From the NCBI GenBank assembly GCA_964411925.1, contig CAYPNI010000008.1, forward strand, positions 1-60,778: a DNA stretch of 60,778 nt. Reading direction: 5' to 3'. Numbering within the stretch: the stretch's first letter is position 1; the number at the start of each line of letters is the position of its first letter. This DNA is from VFKU01 sp964411925 (GTDB taxonomy: Bacteria > Hydrogenedentota > Hydrogenedentia > Hydrogenedentales > GCA-2746185). A program made the translations under genes and the position numbers. Below the pieces are notes generated by a model. That model was not told the DNA's origin, did no database searches, and was given only the letters and a program-made list of their open reading frames with translations. Below are positions 17,352-25,402 of this stretch, in pieces.

Positions 17352-18596
17352 ATGGGTTCCAAGCCACGCGTGTTACTGCTTGAAGAAAACGCGGGCACGC
17401 TCGCGCGTCTCAAGGACGAGTTTTCTCCGCTGAGCACCTATTGGGACATCGACTACGCGGACTCGGCCATCGGCGGCATCAAGATGATCCTCGACGGCCC
17501 GCACTACGAAGTCGTCGTGATCGATATTGCGCTCACGTCAGAAGACCCGGTGCGAATCCTCTCCGCGATCGCTGAGCGGTTTCCGCACACGATCCGTTTT
17601 GCGTTGACGGACCAGGCCGACGATCAGCGGATCACGCGCACGGCGAACCTGGCGCACCAGTTCATCTACAGCCCGTGCGAATACCACACCCTGCGCATCC
17701 AGGTGACCCGCGCGATCGCAATGCGCGAGAAGCTCCGCCGTTGCCCCCTCCGGCAGAAACTGCACGAGATCAACGCGCTGCCGCCGTTACCCACGTTGTA
17801 CCGCGAGGTGATGAAGGAGATTCATTCGTCCGACCCGTCCGTGGCGAAAGTGGCGGCGATCATTGCCAAGGACGTCGCGATGAGCGCCAAGCTGCTGCAA
17901 GTGGTCAACTCGGCCGGCGTGGGGCTGCGCAACGAAGTAACGAACGTGACACAGGCGGCGAGCCTCCTCGGCATACAGCGCATCAGCGCGATGATCCTCA
18001 TGGTGGAGATGTTCGACCTCGTCGCGACGAGCGACCTACCGGCGGGCGTATCGCTCGACGCGTTGTGGGACCATTCGCTCAAGGTCGGCGAATACGCCAA
18101 AAAGATCGCGCAGTGCCAGACGAACGATTTGCGCTCGATTGACGCGGCGTTCACCAGCGGGCTGCTGCACGATTTGGGCATGTTGCTGGTCGCATCGAAC
18201 TTTCCCAAGGAACTTTCGAAGGCGCTTGCTCACGCGCGTGCCAGGAAGATGTCGCTGTTGAACGCGGAACTCGACGTCATGGGTGCGACGCACGCCGAGG
18301 TGGGCGGTTACCTGCTCGAATTGTGGGGTCTGCCCGATGCGCTTGTGGAGGCGATCACGTTTCACGACTTCCCGTCGCACCTGCCCGAGCGGGAATACGA
18401 AACGAACACGGCGAACCTCGAATTTGCGCCGCTCGTTGCCGTGCATGTCGCGAATTATTTTTGCGAGGAAGCGCAGAAGGCGCAATACGGCTGCCCGGAA
18501 TGCGAATTGGACCGGCAGTTCCTCGAGGACTCGGGTCTGCTCGACCAGCTCGAATTCTGGTGGGAACGGTGCGGCGAGGGACCGCCCGAAGACTAG
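17352..18596 (+). CDS. HDOD signalling protein with degenerate receiver domain
   Basis: The 414-residue protein combines an N-terminal CheY-like domain (1-125) with an HDOD domain (about 140-340). The receiver keeps the acidic pair (Glu11, Glu12) and the phospho-acceptor position Asp58 in VVVIDIA. The conserved K-P near the end of the domain, however, reads S-P in FIYSPCE. The HDOD part includes LPPLPTLYREVM and LLHDLGMLLV. HDOD proteins act in c-di-GMP-linked, motility or stress circuits and usually lack phosphodiesterase activity. A cysteine pair near the C-terminus (GCPEC) is notable. GGGGGAA precedes the ATG. It stands between a peptide-binding protein and a convergent DinB gene. Confidence 0.88.
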   Translation: MGSKPRVLLLEENAGTLARLKDEFSPLSTYWDIDYADSAIGGIKMILDGPHYEVVVIDIALTSEDPVRILSAIAERFPHTIRFALTDQADDQRITRTANLAHQFIYSPCEYHTLRIQVTRAIAMREKLRRCPLRQKLHEINALPPLPTLYREVMKEIHSSDPSVAKVAAIIAKDVAMSAKLLQVVNSAGVGLRNEVTNVTQAASLLGIQRISAMILMVEMFDLVATSDLPAGVSLDALWDHSLKVGEYAKKIAQCQTNDLRSIDAAFTSGLLHDLGMLLVASNFPKELSKALAHARARKMSLLNAELDVMGATHAEVGGYLLELWGLPDALVEAITFHDFPSHLPEREYETNTANLEFAPLVAVHVANYFCEEAQKAQYGCPECELDRQFLEDSGLLDQLEFWWERCGEGPPED

Positions 18597-18600
18597 GGGG

Positions 18601-19062
18601 TCAACGCCGGGTGAATTGGATGTAGTCGGTGAGGATGGGCGTACCGCCCTCCGCACGGACCTGCGCGGCGATCTGCCCCCGGTGATACGCGCCGTGCATG
18701 ATCAGATGATCCAGAATTTGAACGAGTGGCGAGCTGAAGGGTTGACCCGCGAGGTTGGCGTAGTCGATCACGGCATCGAGCCCCGCGTCGTCGATCTGGT
18801 CGAGCTTCATCCCCCAGGTACCTCGGAGCCACTCGAGCCGCGCTTCGATTTCCGGCAGCGCGTAGTCCGGCCACCCCTGCGTCAGGACTTCGCCGGGTTC
18901 GAGCCGGCTCAACCATACGTATTGCGCGCCCACAATGTGTGCGAGCAGCTTGCGCCCGCGCTCTGAAGGCGTGGGCATCGCACGCAGTGACTCCAGCGCG
19001 CGGCGATTTGCCCAGTCGTCGTACTCGAATTTCTCAAGATAATTTGCAACGCGACGATCCAT
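18601..19062 (-). CDS. DinB-family protein
   Basis: The 153-residue protein is a DinB/YfiT-like four-helix bundle. The three metal-binding histidines fall in LLAHIVGAQ, LDHLIMHG and YHRGQI, with the characteristic NRRALESLRAMP at the start and EYDDWAN before it. The family includes thiol-dependent transferases (for example bacillithiol or mycothiol enzymes) and stress-induced proteins. The specific substrate is unknown. GGGAGG lies directly before the ATG. It converges on the HDOD gene with only 4 bases between the stops, and is divergent from the DUF486 gene across 200 bases. Confidence 0.85.
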   Translation of the reverse strand: MDRRVANYLEKFEYDDWANRRALESLRAMPTPSERGRKLLAHIVGAQYVWLSRLEPGEVLTQGWPDYALPEIEARLEWLRGTWGMKLDQIDDAGLDAVIDYANLAGQPFSSPLVQILDHLIMHGAYHRGQIAAQVRAEGGTPILTDYIQFTRR

Positions 19063-19179
19063 GGTTCCTCCCGGTATATCGGCAGCGTACGTCCGGAGAT
19101 TGTGCGGTTACAAGCGCGTAAGCCGGCCCGCGCGGCGTATCTCCGATCCTGAAGTCCCAGTCCGCGCTGTGTCGGTACT

Positions 19180-19208
19180 TTCCAACCGTTTCGCGGCTGG
19201 CGTACAAT
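19180..19208 (+). promoter_or_regulatory. Putative promoter for the DUF486 gene
   Basis: TTCCAA (19180-19185) and TACAAT (19203-19208) are 17 bases apart, about 55 bases upstream of the ATG at 19264. The -35 match is weak and the -10 match good. Confidence 0.4.
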
Positions 19209-19263
19209 CCGCCGCCGCCCGGCCGGCGGAATATGCCTTCCCCCGCGGCGTACAGGAGATCCC

Positions 19264-19617
19264 ATGCGCCAGACGCTCACCGCCATCGCGCTGCTCAGCA
19301 TGAGCAACGTCTTCATGACCTTCGCCTGGTACGCGCACCTCAAGAATCTGTCACACAAGCCGTGGATCGTCGCCGCGCTGGTCAGTTGGGGCATCGCGCT
19401 GTTCGAGTATCTCCTCCAGGTGCCGGCGAACCGCATTGGGCACCAGGTGATGAACGTCGGCCAGCTCAAGATTCTCCAGGAAGTAATCACGCTGACGGTG
19501 TTTGTGCCATTTGCGGTGCTGTATCTCAAGGAAACGCCGCGGCTCGACTATCTGTGGGCGGGTATTTGCATTCTGGGCGCGGTTTTCTTCATGTTTCGAC
19601 AGTCGCTCAACCCCTGA
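19264..19617 (+). CDS. DUF486/DMT-family small membrane protein
   Basis: The 117-residue protein has four membrane helices and matches the small DMT-like family DUF486. The diagnostic parts are the N-terminal SNVFMTFAWYAHLK, the loop LSHKPWIVAALVSWGIA, the conserved FEYLLQVPANRIG and the C-terminal LYLKETPRLDYLWA. Members are inner-membrane proteins related to half-size drug/metabolite transporters. No substrate is established. AGGAGA is placed properly before the ATG. The beta-lactamase-fold gene follows 53 bases downstream on the same strand. Confidence 0.9.
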   Translation: MRQTLTAIALLSMSNVFMTFAWYAHLKNLSHKPWIVAALVSWGIALFEYLLQVPANRIGHQVMNVGQLKILQEVITLTVFVPFAVLYLKETPRLDYLWAGICILGAVFFMFRQSLNP

Positions 19618-19670
19618 GCGCCAGCGCCCGCCTGAGCCGGCGTTCGGCGAATCTCGCAAAGGAGAGATTG

Positions 19671-21596
19671 ATGCTGCGCACTGCGCGAATGCCGCTCGCA
19701 TTCCTCGTGATGGTCTCCGCCTGGATGCCGCATGTCCGCGCGGACGAGCCCCTCGAGGGCCCGGTACCGCTTGACGACCGAGCCGCGCTCGAATCGTGGA
19801 TGGACGGCGTGATGGCGGCGCAACTCGAAGGGCACCACATTTCCGGCGCGACGGTCGCGGTCGTGAAAGACGGCGAGACGATTCTCGCAAAGGGCTACGG
19901 CTATGCGGACATTTCCGCGCGCCGGCCGGTTGACGCCGCAGCGACGCTGTTCCGAATCGGGTCCGTGTCAAAACTGTTCGTCTGGTTGTCCGCGATGCAA
20001 CTCTCCGCACAGGGGAAGCTCGACCTGAACGCGGACGTCAACCAGTACCTTTCCGACATCAAAGTGCCGCGCCGGTTCGGAGCGCCGGTGACGATGAAGA
20101 ACCTCATGTCGCACACGCCGGGATTCGAGGACCAGGTCATCGGACTGTTCGGGCGCGACGCGGAGAACATGCAGCCGCTCGGTACGATTCTGGATCGGGA
20201 AATGCCCGCGCGTGTCCGCAAACCCGGCCACATCGCGTCGTATTCGAATCATGGCACGGGCCTGGCGATGCACGTCGTCGAAGAAATCACCGGACAACCC
20301 TGGCAGGACTACATCCAGTCAAACATTCTCGACCCGCTTGGGATGGACCACACGGTGCTGGCGCAGCCCGTGCCCCCGGAGTACGAAGCCGATCTGTCGA
20401 AAGGCTACGCCTATCAAGGCCGTGTGCTCGTCGAGAAACCTTTCGAGTTCGTCCCGCTCGGGCCGGTCGGCGGCGTCAGCGCTTCGGCGGGCGACATGGC
20501 GAAACTGATGCTGATGTTTCTCGGGGGCGGCGCGTATGGCGACGCGCGCGTGCTCGACGAGGCGACGGCGAAGACGATGCAGTCGGACCTGCACCGCATG
20601 GCGCGGGGCGTCAACCCGATGGCGTACGGCCTGATGGACACCAGCGGCCCGGACCTGCGAATCATTGGCCACGGCGGCGACACGATCTACTTTCACACTC
20701 TCTTCGCCTTGTTTCCGGAGCACAACGCGGGCCTGTTCGTGTCGTACAACACCGTCGACGGCGCCGCGGCGCGGGGCGTACTGCAGGACGCGTTCACGAA
20801 GCGCTTCTTCGCGCCGGGCGAGCCGCCGCAGCTCGAACCGCCGGCGGATTTTGCGTCGCGCGCGGCGCGTTACACCGGCGCGTACCGCGCCAACCGTTAT
20901 TCGCACCGCAGCCTCGCCAAGCTCGGCGTGGGGTTGGCCCCCGTTAACGTCAACTACGACGGAAACGGTGCGTTGAAGATTAGCTCCATGGGTAACGTGC
21001 GCTGGATTGAAATCGGGCCGAACACGTTCCGCGAGGCTGACGGCGACGCCCGGATCGTGTTCATCGAGGACGAGGGCGGCAAGATCACGCATTTTGCGAT
21101 CGCAAACCTGCCGATCCTCGCCTTCGAACGCATCGGACCGCTGGGCCGCCCCGAAGTGCATTTTCTGCTGTTCGTCGCGACCGTCGCGATGTGTTGCCTC
21201 GCGATCACGTTCTGGCCGGTCGCCGCGATCGCCAGATGGCATTACGGCGTGCTCGTGTCGCGTCAGTACTCGATTCCGCTTTACGCGCGCCTGCTCGGCT
21301 GGATTGCCGCGGCCACTGTGCTGACGTTCGTGCTGATGCTCGCGCGGGGCGTCGAAGACCCCAACGAAGTGGCCTTCGGCCTTCCGGAGTTCGTCAAGGC
21401 ACTTCTCGTGCTGCCGCTCGTCGTCGCCGTGCTCGCGGCCGGAATGGCGGCCGTGTCGTTCCGGCTCTGGACGCAGCCCCGCGGCCGGATTGTCTGGCGA
21501 TTGATCTACGGCGTCTTCACGCTGTCACTCATCGTTTTCGTCTGGCAGGCGTTCTATTGGAACCTGACCATCGTGCAGAACCTGAAGTTTCTTTGA
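19671..21596 (+). CDS. Serine hydrolase, beta-lactamase fold, with C-terminal membrane helices
   Basis: The 641-residue protein is a class C beta-lactamase-like hydrolase. It has a signal peptide, the SxxK motif S98-V-S-K101 (FRIGSVSKLF), the YxN motif Y191-S-N193 and H334-G-G336 in place of KTG. About four membrane helices follow after residue 480, so the catalytic domain should be tethered on the outside of the inner membrane. Such enzymes include penicillin-binding-protein-like peptidases, esterases and D-aminopeptidases. The frame is open upstream, but GGAGAG directly precedes the ATG at 19671, where the signal peptide begins. True beta-lactam hydrolysis is not implied. Confidence 0.88.
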   Translation: MLRTARMPLAFLVMVSAWMPHVRADEPLEGPVPLDDRAALESWMDGVMAAQLEGHHISGATVAVVKDGETILAKGYGYADISARRPVDAAATLFRIGSVSKLFVWLSAMQLSAQGKLDLNADVNQYLSDIKVPRRFGAPVTMKNLMSHTPGFEDQVIGLFGRDAENMQPLGTILDREMPARVRKPGHIASYSNHGTGLAMHVVEEITGQPWQDYIQSNILDPLGMDHTVLAQPVPPEYEADLSKGYAYQGRVLVEKPFEFVPLGPVGGVSASAGDMAKLMLMFLGGGAYGDARVLDEATAKTMQSDLHRMARGVNPMAYGLMDTSGPDLRIIGHGGDTIYFHTLFALFPEHNAGLFVSYNTVDGAAARGVLQDAFTKRFFAPGEPPQLEPPADFASRAARYTGAYRANRYSHRSLAKLGVGLAPVNVNYDGNGALKISSMGNVRWIEIGPNTFREADGDARIVFIEDEGGKITHFAIANLPILAFERIGPLGRPEVHFLLFVATVAMCCLAITFWPVAAIARWHYGVLVSRQYSIPLYARLLGWIAAATVLTFVLMLARGVEDPNEVAFGLPEFVKALLVLPLVVAVLAAGMAAVSFRLWTQPRGRIVWRLIYGVFTLSLIVFVWQAFYWNLTIVQNLKFL

Positions 21597-21650
21597 ACCG
21601 CGTGGCTGCGCGCGGGATTGCGAGTACGCTCGCTCGCCCACGCCGGAAGG

Positions 21651-22496
21651 CTAGTTTACGCAACGCGCCCGAATCGCTTCGTACACCGCGTATGGCACGC
21701 GCACCCGGCCCATGAGCAACCCGTCTCCCTTGACGTTGCCGTGGCAATCCGATCCGCCGGAGATTAAGAGTCCGCGCTCGGCGGCGAGCGTCGCGAACCG
21801 TTGCTGATGGTGCGGCCCGTGCTTCGAATGAAACACTTCGACGCCGTCGAATCCTTCGGTAAGCAGTGATTCCAGCCGCGATTCGAGATCGCCGACGCCC
21901 GGATGCGCGACGAACGCCAGACCACCCGCCGCGTGGATGGCGTCCACCGCTTCGCGCGGCGTCAGCGTCTCGCGCGGGACATACGCCGGGCGCCCGGCCT
22001 TGATGAATTTGTCGAACGCGTCCTGGATCGTTTGCGCGTGCCCGGCTGCGACGACGGCCTGCGCGATGTGCATGCGGCCCACGACGCCGCCGGCACGTCC
22101 CGCGATGTCGTCCCACGACACCGGCACGCCCAACTGCGCCAGCCGCTCGACCATGCGCCGGCCGCGATCGGCGCGCGCGGCGGCCATCCGCCTGAGCGTC
22201 GCGATCAGCGGCGCGTCGTCCGGCCGCACGCCCAGGCCGAGAATGTGAAGTTCCTTGGAACCCGCGCGCGAGGAAATCTCCACGCCGGGGAGAAACTCGA
22301 TCCCGTGACTCGCGCAGGCCGCCGCCGCTTCCGGCAACGCCGCCAGCGTGTCGTGGTCGGTGATCGCGATGGCGGACGCGCCAAGCTCGGCGGCACGCGC
22401 CGCGACCGCCGCCGGAGCGTCTGCGCCGTCGGAGTAGTGCGTGTGGAGGTGGAGATCGACCCACCGCGGATCGGCGGCGCCGCCCTCCGGCGTCAC
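21651..22496 (-). CDS. PHP-domain phosphoesterase
   Basis: The 281-residue protein is a PHP-fold metal phosphoesterase of the TrpH/YciV type (RNase AM, 3',5'-nucleoside bisphosphate phosphatase). The metal motif DLHLHTHYSDG (14-24), ITDHDTL (about 45-51), GVEIS (about 71-75) and later HPG and SDCHG are all in place. The start is a GTG overlapping the nusB stop (GTGA), so it is translationally coupled as the last gene of the riboflavin operon. The function is probably nucleotide or RNA 5'-end processing, which fits the neighbouring nusB better than flavin synthesis. Confidence 0.9.
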   Translation of the reverse strand: MTPEGGAADPRWVDLHLHTHYSDGADAPAAVAARAAELGASAIAITDHDTLAALPEAAAACASHGIEFLPGVEISSRAGSKELHILGLGVRPDDAPLIATLRRMAAARADRGRRMVERLAQLGVPVSWDDIAGRAGGVVGRMHIAQAVVAAGHAQTIQDAFDKFIKAGRPAYVPRETLTPREAVDAIHAAGGLAFVAHPGVGDLESRLESLLTEGFDGVEVFHSKHGPHHQQRFATLAAERGLLISGGSDCHGNVKGDGLLMGRVRVPYAVYEAIRARCVN

Positions 22497-22930
22497 GAGG
22501 CCCCCGCGGCCGACGCGGGCTCGTCACGCAATCGATCGAGCACGGCGTTCACGAACCCGGCGGAGTCGTCCGCTCCGTACGCCTTGGCGATTTCGATGGC
22601 TTCGTTGATGGCCGCCTTCTGCGGCACGTCCGCGCGATAGCGCATCTCGAAGAGCGCGACGCGCAGGATTGTGCGCTCGATGCGGCCGACGCGTTCGGGC
22701 GTCCAGCCGGTGAGCGCGCCGTCGATCGCGGCGTCGAGTTCCGTCGCATGGTCCAGCACGCCTTCAATCAACTCCGAAGCGTATTCGCGCGAGCCTTCAC
22801 GCGTCGCGAATGTCGCCCAGAACTCGGGCAGCGCGTCGCGCCAGTCGCCGCCGGTGTGCCCGAGGCCGTAGAGAAACTCGAGCGCGCGTTCGCGCGCGCG
22901 TCGCCGAATGGAATTCGTGCCCCCGCTCAC
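22493..22930 (-). CDS. nusB: Transcription antitermination factor NusB
   Basis: The 145-residue helical protein matches NusB, which with NusE (S10) binds boxA RNA and supports rRNA transcription. Recognisable parts are RRRARERALEFLYGL at the N-terminus and RTILRVALFEMRY, INEAIEIAKAYG and FVNAVLDRL in the C-terminal half. The start is a GTG that overlaps the ribH stop, and its own stop overlaps the next gene. The ribH-nusB linkage is widespread in bacteria and supports both calls. Confidence 0.94.
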   Translation of the reverse strand: MSGGTNSIRRRARERALEFLYGLGHTGGDWRDALPEFWATFATREGSREYASELIEGVLDHATELDAAIDGALTGWTPERVGRIERTILRVALFEMRYRADVPQKAAINEAIEIAKAYGADDSAGFVNAVLDRLRDEPASAAGAS

Positions 22931-23430
22931 AGCTTCTCCATCAGGCTGGCCATCTCGAGCGCTGCCATGGCCGCATCAAACCCCTTGTTGCCGGATTCCG
23001 TGCTCACGTGTTCGGCCGGGCGCCCGGCCGGATTGACCGCGCCCGCGCGCGCCTCGGCCTGCTCGACGGTGTCCGTCGTCAGCACGCCGAATATCACCGG
23101 AATCCCGGTGTCCATGGCCGCCTGCGTCACGCCTCGCGCCGCCTCGCCGGCGACGTAGTCGAAATGCGGCGTCTCGCCGCGGATCACGCATCCGAGCGCG
23201 ATGACCGCGGCGTATTTGCCCGATCCGGCCATCTTGCGCGCGGCGAGGGGTATCTCGTACGCGCCGGGCGTCCACGCGATCGTAATCGAGCTGTCCGCGA
23301 CGCCCTGCCGCGTCAGGCCGTGGAGCGCGCCCTCGAGCAGCCGTTCCGTGATGAACGAATTGAACCGGGACACCACGATGCCGAACTTCTTTCCCGTGCC
23401 GCTGGAGTCGCCTTCCACTACGTTCGCCAT
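22927..23430 (-). CDS. ribH: 6,7-dimethyl-8-ribityllumazine synthase
   Basis: The 167-residue enzyme joins 5-amino-6-ribitylaminouracil to 3,4-dihydroxybutanone 4-phosphate, the penultimate step of riboflavin synthesis. Family residues seen are SRFN (21-24), PGAYEIP (about 55-61), the loop CVIRGETPHFDYV with catalytic His89, and NKGFDAA near the C-terminus. Its ATG overlaps the ribBA stop (TAATG) and its stop overlaps nusB, so translation is coupled on both sides. It should assemble as an icosahedral or pentameric complex. Confidence 0.96.
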   Translation of the reverse strand: MANVVEGDSSGTGKKFGIVVSRFNSFITERLLEGALHGLTRQGVADSSITIAWTPGAYEIPLAARKMAGSGKYAAVIALGCVIRGETPHFDYVAGEAARGVTQAAMDTGIPVIFGVLTTDTVEQAEARAGAVNPAGRPAEHVSTESGNKGFDAAMAALEMASLMEKL

Positions 23431-24686
23431 TATCGCGCGTTTCCTTCCCCGCCGGTGCCGGTCAGATCCTGGACTTCGTCCTGCGCCCCGAATTCGGTCA
23501 GCAGGTGGCCGAATTTGTCGCGCTTGGTCCTCAAGTATTTCGTATTGTGGGGGTTCGCGGGAATTTCAATGGGAATTCTCCCCGTAATCTCGAGTCCATA
23601 ACCCTGCAGCCCCGCGCGCTTGATCGGGTTGTTCGTGATCAGCCGCATGGTGGTGATGCCGAGATCGCGCAGGATCTGCGCGCCGATGCCGTACTCGCGC
23701 GGGTCCGGGTCGAACCCCAGGTGCAGGTTCGCCTCGGCAGTGTCCATGCCCTGGTCCTGTAACTGGTACGCCTTGATCTTGTTTACAAGCCCGATGCCGC
23801 GGCCCTCCTGCCGCATGTAGACGAGCACGCCCGCGCCTTCGCGATCGATGATGCGCATCGCCTCGTGCAACTGGCTGCCGCAGTCGCAACGCATCGAGTG
23901 GAACACGTCGCCCGTCATGCACTCGGAGTGCACGCGCACGGCGATGTCTTTCTTCCCCGCGATTTCACCCTTCACGAGGGCGAGATGGTTCTGGTTATCC
24001 ACTTCCGTCTCGTACGCTACCAGCCGGAACTCGCCGTACTCCGTCGGCAGGGTCGTCTCCGCCGCGCGGCGCACGAGCTGCTCGTTCAGGCGGCGGTACT
24101 TGATGATGCTCTCGACCGAGCAGATGCGCAGGCCGTGTTGCTGCGCGAATTCGCGCAGTTGCGGCATGCGCGCCATCGTGCCGTCGTCGTTCATGATTTC
24201 GCAAATGACCGCCGCGGGGTTCATGCCCGCCATGCGCGCGAGATCGACGGAACCCTCCGTCTGCCCCGCGCGGACGAGCACGCCGCCCTCGCGCGCGCGC
24301 AAGGGAAACACGTGCCCCGGGCGCACGAGGTCTCCGGGCTTGGACGCGGGGTCCACCGCGACCTGGACCGTCCGCGCGCGGTCGTGCGCGCTGATGCCCG
24401 TGGTCACGCCGGTCTTGGCCTCGATGGACACATGGAACGCCGTGCCGAGCCGGGCCGTGTTCTCCGCGGACATCGGCGGCAATTGTAGCTCCGAAATGCG
24501 TTCGGGCGTCATCGCAAGACATATCAGCCCGCGCGCGTGTTTCGCCATGAAGTTGATCGCTTCCGGCGTGACCTTCTCGGCGGCGATGACGAGGTCGCCC
24601 TCGTTCTCGCGATCCTCGTCGTCCACGAGGATGATCATCCGGCCCTGGCGCAAGTCTTCCAGGATCAGTGGAATCGATTCAGGCAT
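23430..24686 (-). CDS. ribBA: Bifunctional 3,4-DHBP synthase / GTP cyclohydrolase II
   Basis: The 418-residue fusion starts both branches of riboflavin synthesis. The N-terminal RibB domain (about 1-200) contains VDDEDRENEGDLVIAAE and the glycine/Thr loop around HTGTAF-equivalent sequence. The C-terminal RibA domain (about 205-405) carries the zinc site HSECMTGDVF and MRCDCGSQL, and the GTP-binding MRQEGRGIGL. The frame is open far upstream into ribE. I chose the ATG at 24686 because AAGGAAGG precedes it and RibBA proteins begin with IPLILEDLRQGRMIILVDDE-like sequence. It follows ribE by 17 bases. Confidence 0.95.
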   Translation of the reverse strand: MPESIPLILEDLRQGRMIILVDDEDRENEGDLVIAAEKVTPEAINFMAKHARGLICLAMTPERISELQLPPMSAENTARLGTAFHVSIEAKTGVTTGISAHDRARTVQVAVDPASKPGDLVRPGHVFPLRAREGGVLVRAGQTEGSVDLARMAGMNPAAVICEIMNDDGTMARMPQLREFAQQHGLRICSVESIIKYRRLNEQLVRRAAETTLPTEYGEFRLVAYETEVDNQNHLALVKGEIAGKKDIAVRVHSECMTGDVFHSMRCDCGSQLHEAMRIIDREGAGVLVYMRQEGRGIGLVNKIKAYQLQDQGMDTAEANLHLGFDPDPREYGIGAQILRDLGITTMRLITNNPIKRAGLQGYGLEITGRIPIEIPANPHNTKYLRTKRDKFGHLLTEFGAQDEVQDLTGTGGEGNAR

Positions 24687-24703
24687 TCCGCACCTTCCTT
24701 TCA

Positions 24704-25327
24704 TCACGCGAACCCGTGCCGCGCGAGTAAGTCCTTGCCGATACCGCCGGCCGCGCCGCGCAGGTAGTGGTAAATGTGCTTGCCGAGCATGTCGGCCTCC
24801 ATGTTCACACGATCGCCGGCGCGCTTGGTGTGCAGCTTCGTGCGCTTGAGCGTCTCGGGGATCACCGCCACATCGAACGAATCGCCGCGCGGATCGACCA
24901 CGGTGAGGCTGATGCCGTCGATGGTCACGGAACCTTTCGGCACGAGATATTTCGCGACCTCGACCGGCGCCCGAAAACTCCACACGGCGAACTCGCCCGC
25001 GGGCTGCACGCGCTCGACCTGCCCGACGCCGTCCACATGCCCCTGCACGAAATGCCCGCCGAACCGGTCGCCCGCGGCCATCGCCCGCTCGAGATTGACC
25101 GCGTCGCCCGGCTGTAAATCGCCCAGCGTGGTCTTCGCGAAGGACTCCGGCGACACCTGCACGCGAAACGAGGTCGGCGTAAACTCGGCGACCGTCATGC
25201 ACGCGCCGTCGATCGCGATGCTGTCGCCGACGGCCATCGACTCGAGCACGCCACGCGCAAGAATCGTCAATTCCGCGCCCGTCCGCGCCGAGACCGCGCC
25301 GATTTCTTCGATGATTCCGGTGAACAT
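24704..25327 (-). CDS. ribE: Riboflavin synthase, alpha subunit
   Basis: The 207-residue enzyme dismutates two lumazine molecules into riboflavin. It starts with the invariant MFTGIIEE and has two homologous lumazine-binding barrels (about 1-97 and 98-195), each with the GDS/GDAV-like turn and the HFVQGHVDG motif in the first. The length is typical. It lies between ribD (75 bases upstream) and ribBA. The 75-base gap holds a partial family C repeat at 25334-25361. Confidence 0.96.
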   Translation of the reverse strand: MFTGIIEEIGAVSARTGAELTILARGVLESMAVGDSIAIDGACMTVAEFTPTSFRVQVSPESFAKTTLGDLQPGDAVNLERAMAAGDRFGGHFVQGHVDGVGQVERVQPAGEFAVWSFRAPVEVAKYLVPKGSVTIDGISLTVVDPRGDSFDVAVIPETLKRTKLHTKRAGDRVNMEADMLGKHIYHYLRGAAGGIGKDLLARHGFA

Positions 25328-25333
25328 CAGTGT

Positions 25334-25361
25334 GTCATCCCGAGCGCATGCGAAGGATCTT
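25334..25361. repeat. Partial palindromic repeat, family C
   Basis: GTCATCC, then CGAGCGCATGCGAAGGATCTT in the ribD-ribE gap, is a diverged half-copy of the repeat that forms the 31-bp inverted repeat at 46893-46971. It sits between two genes of one operon. Confidence 0.55.
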
Positions 25362-25402
25362 GAACCGGCATCCTCCGCCTACGCGCTGACGGCTCTCTGG
25401 TC

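Noticed and set aside
19671..21596. Calling this gene an antibiotic-resistance beta-lactamase
   Set aside because: The KTG position is HGG and the protein is membrane-tethered. Such relatives are mostly peptidases or esterases, so resistance is not supported.
24687..25202. N-terminal extension of ribBA into ribE
   Set aside because: The extension overlaps ribE and is composed of Arg/Gly-rich shadow sequence. A strong ribosome-binding site and family alignment place the start at 24686.
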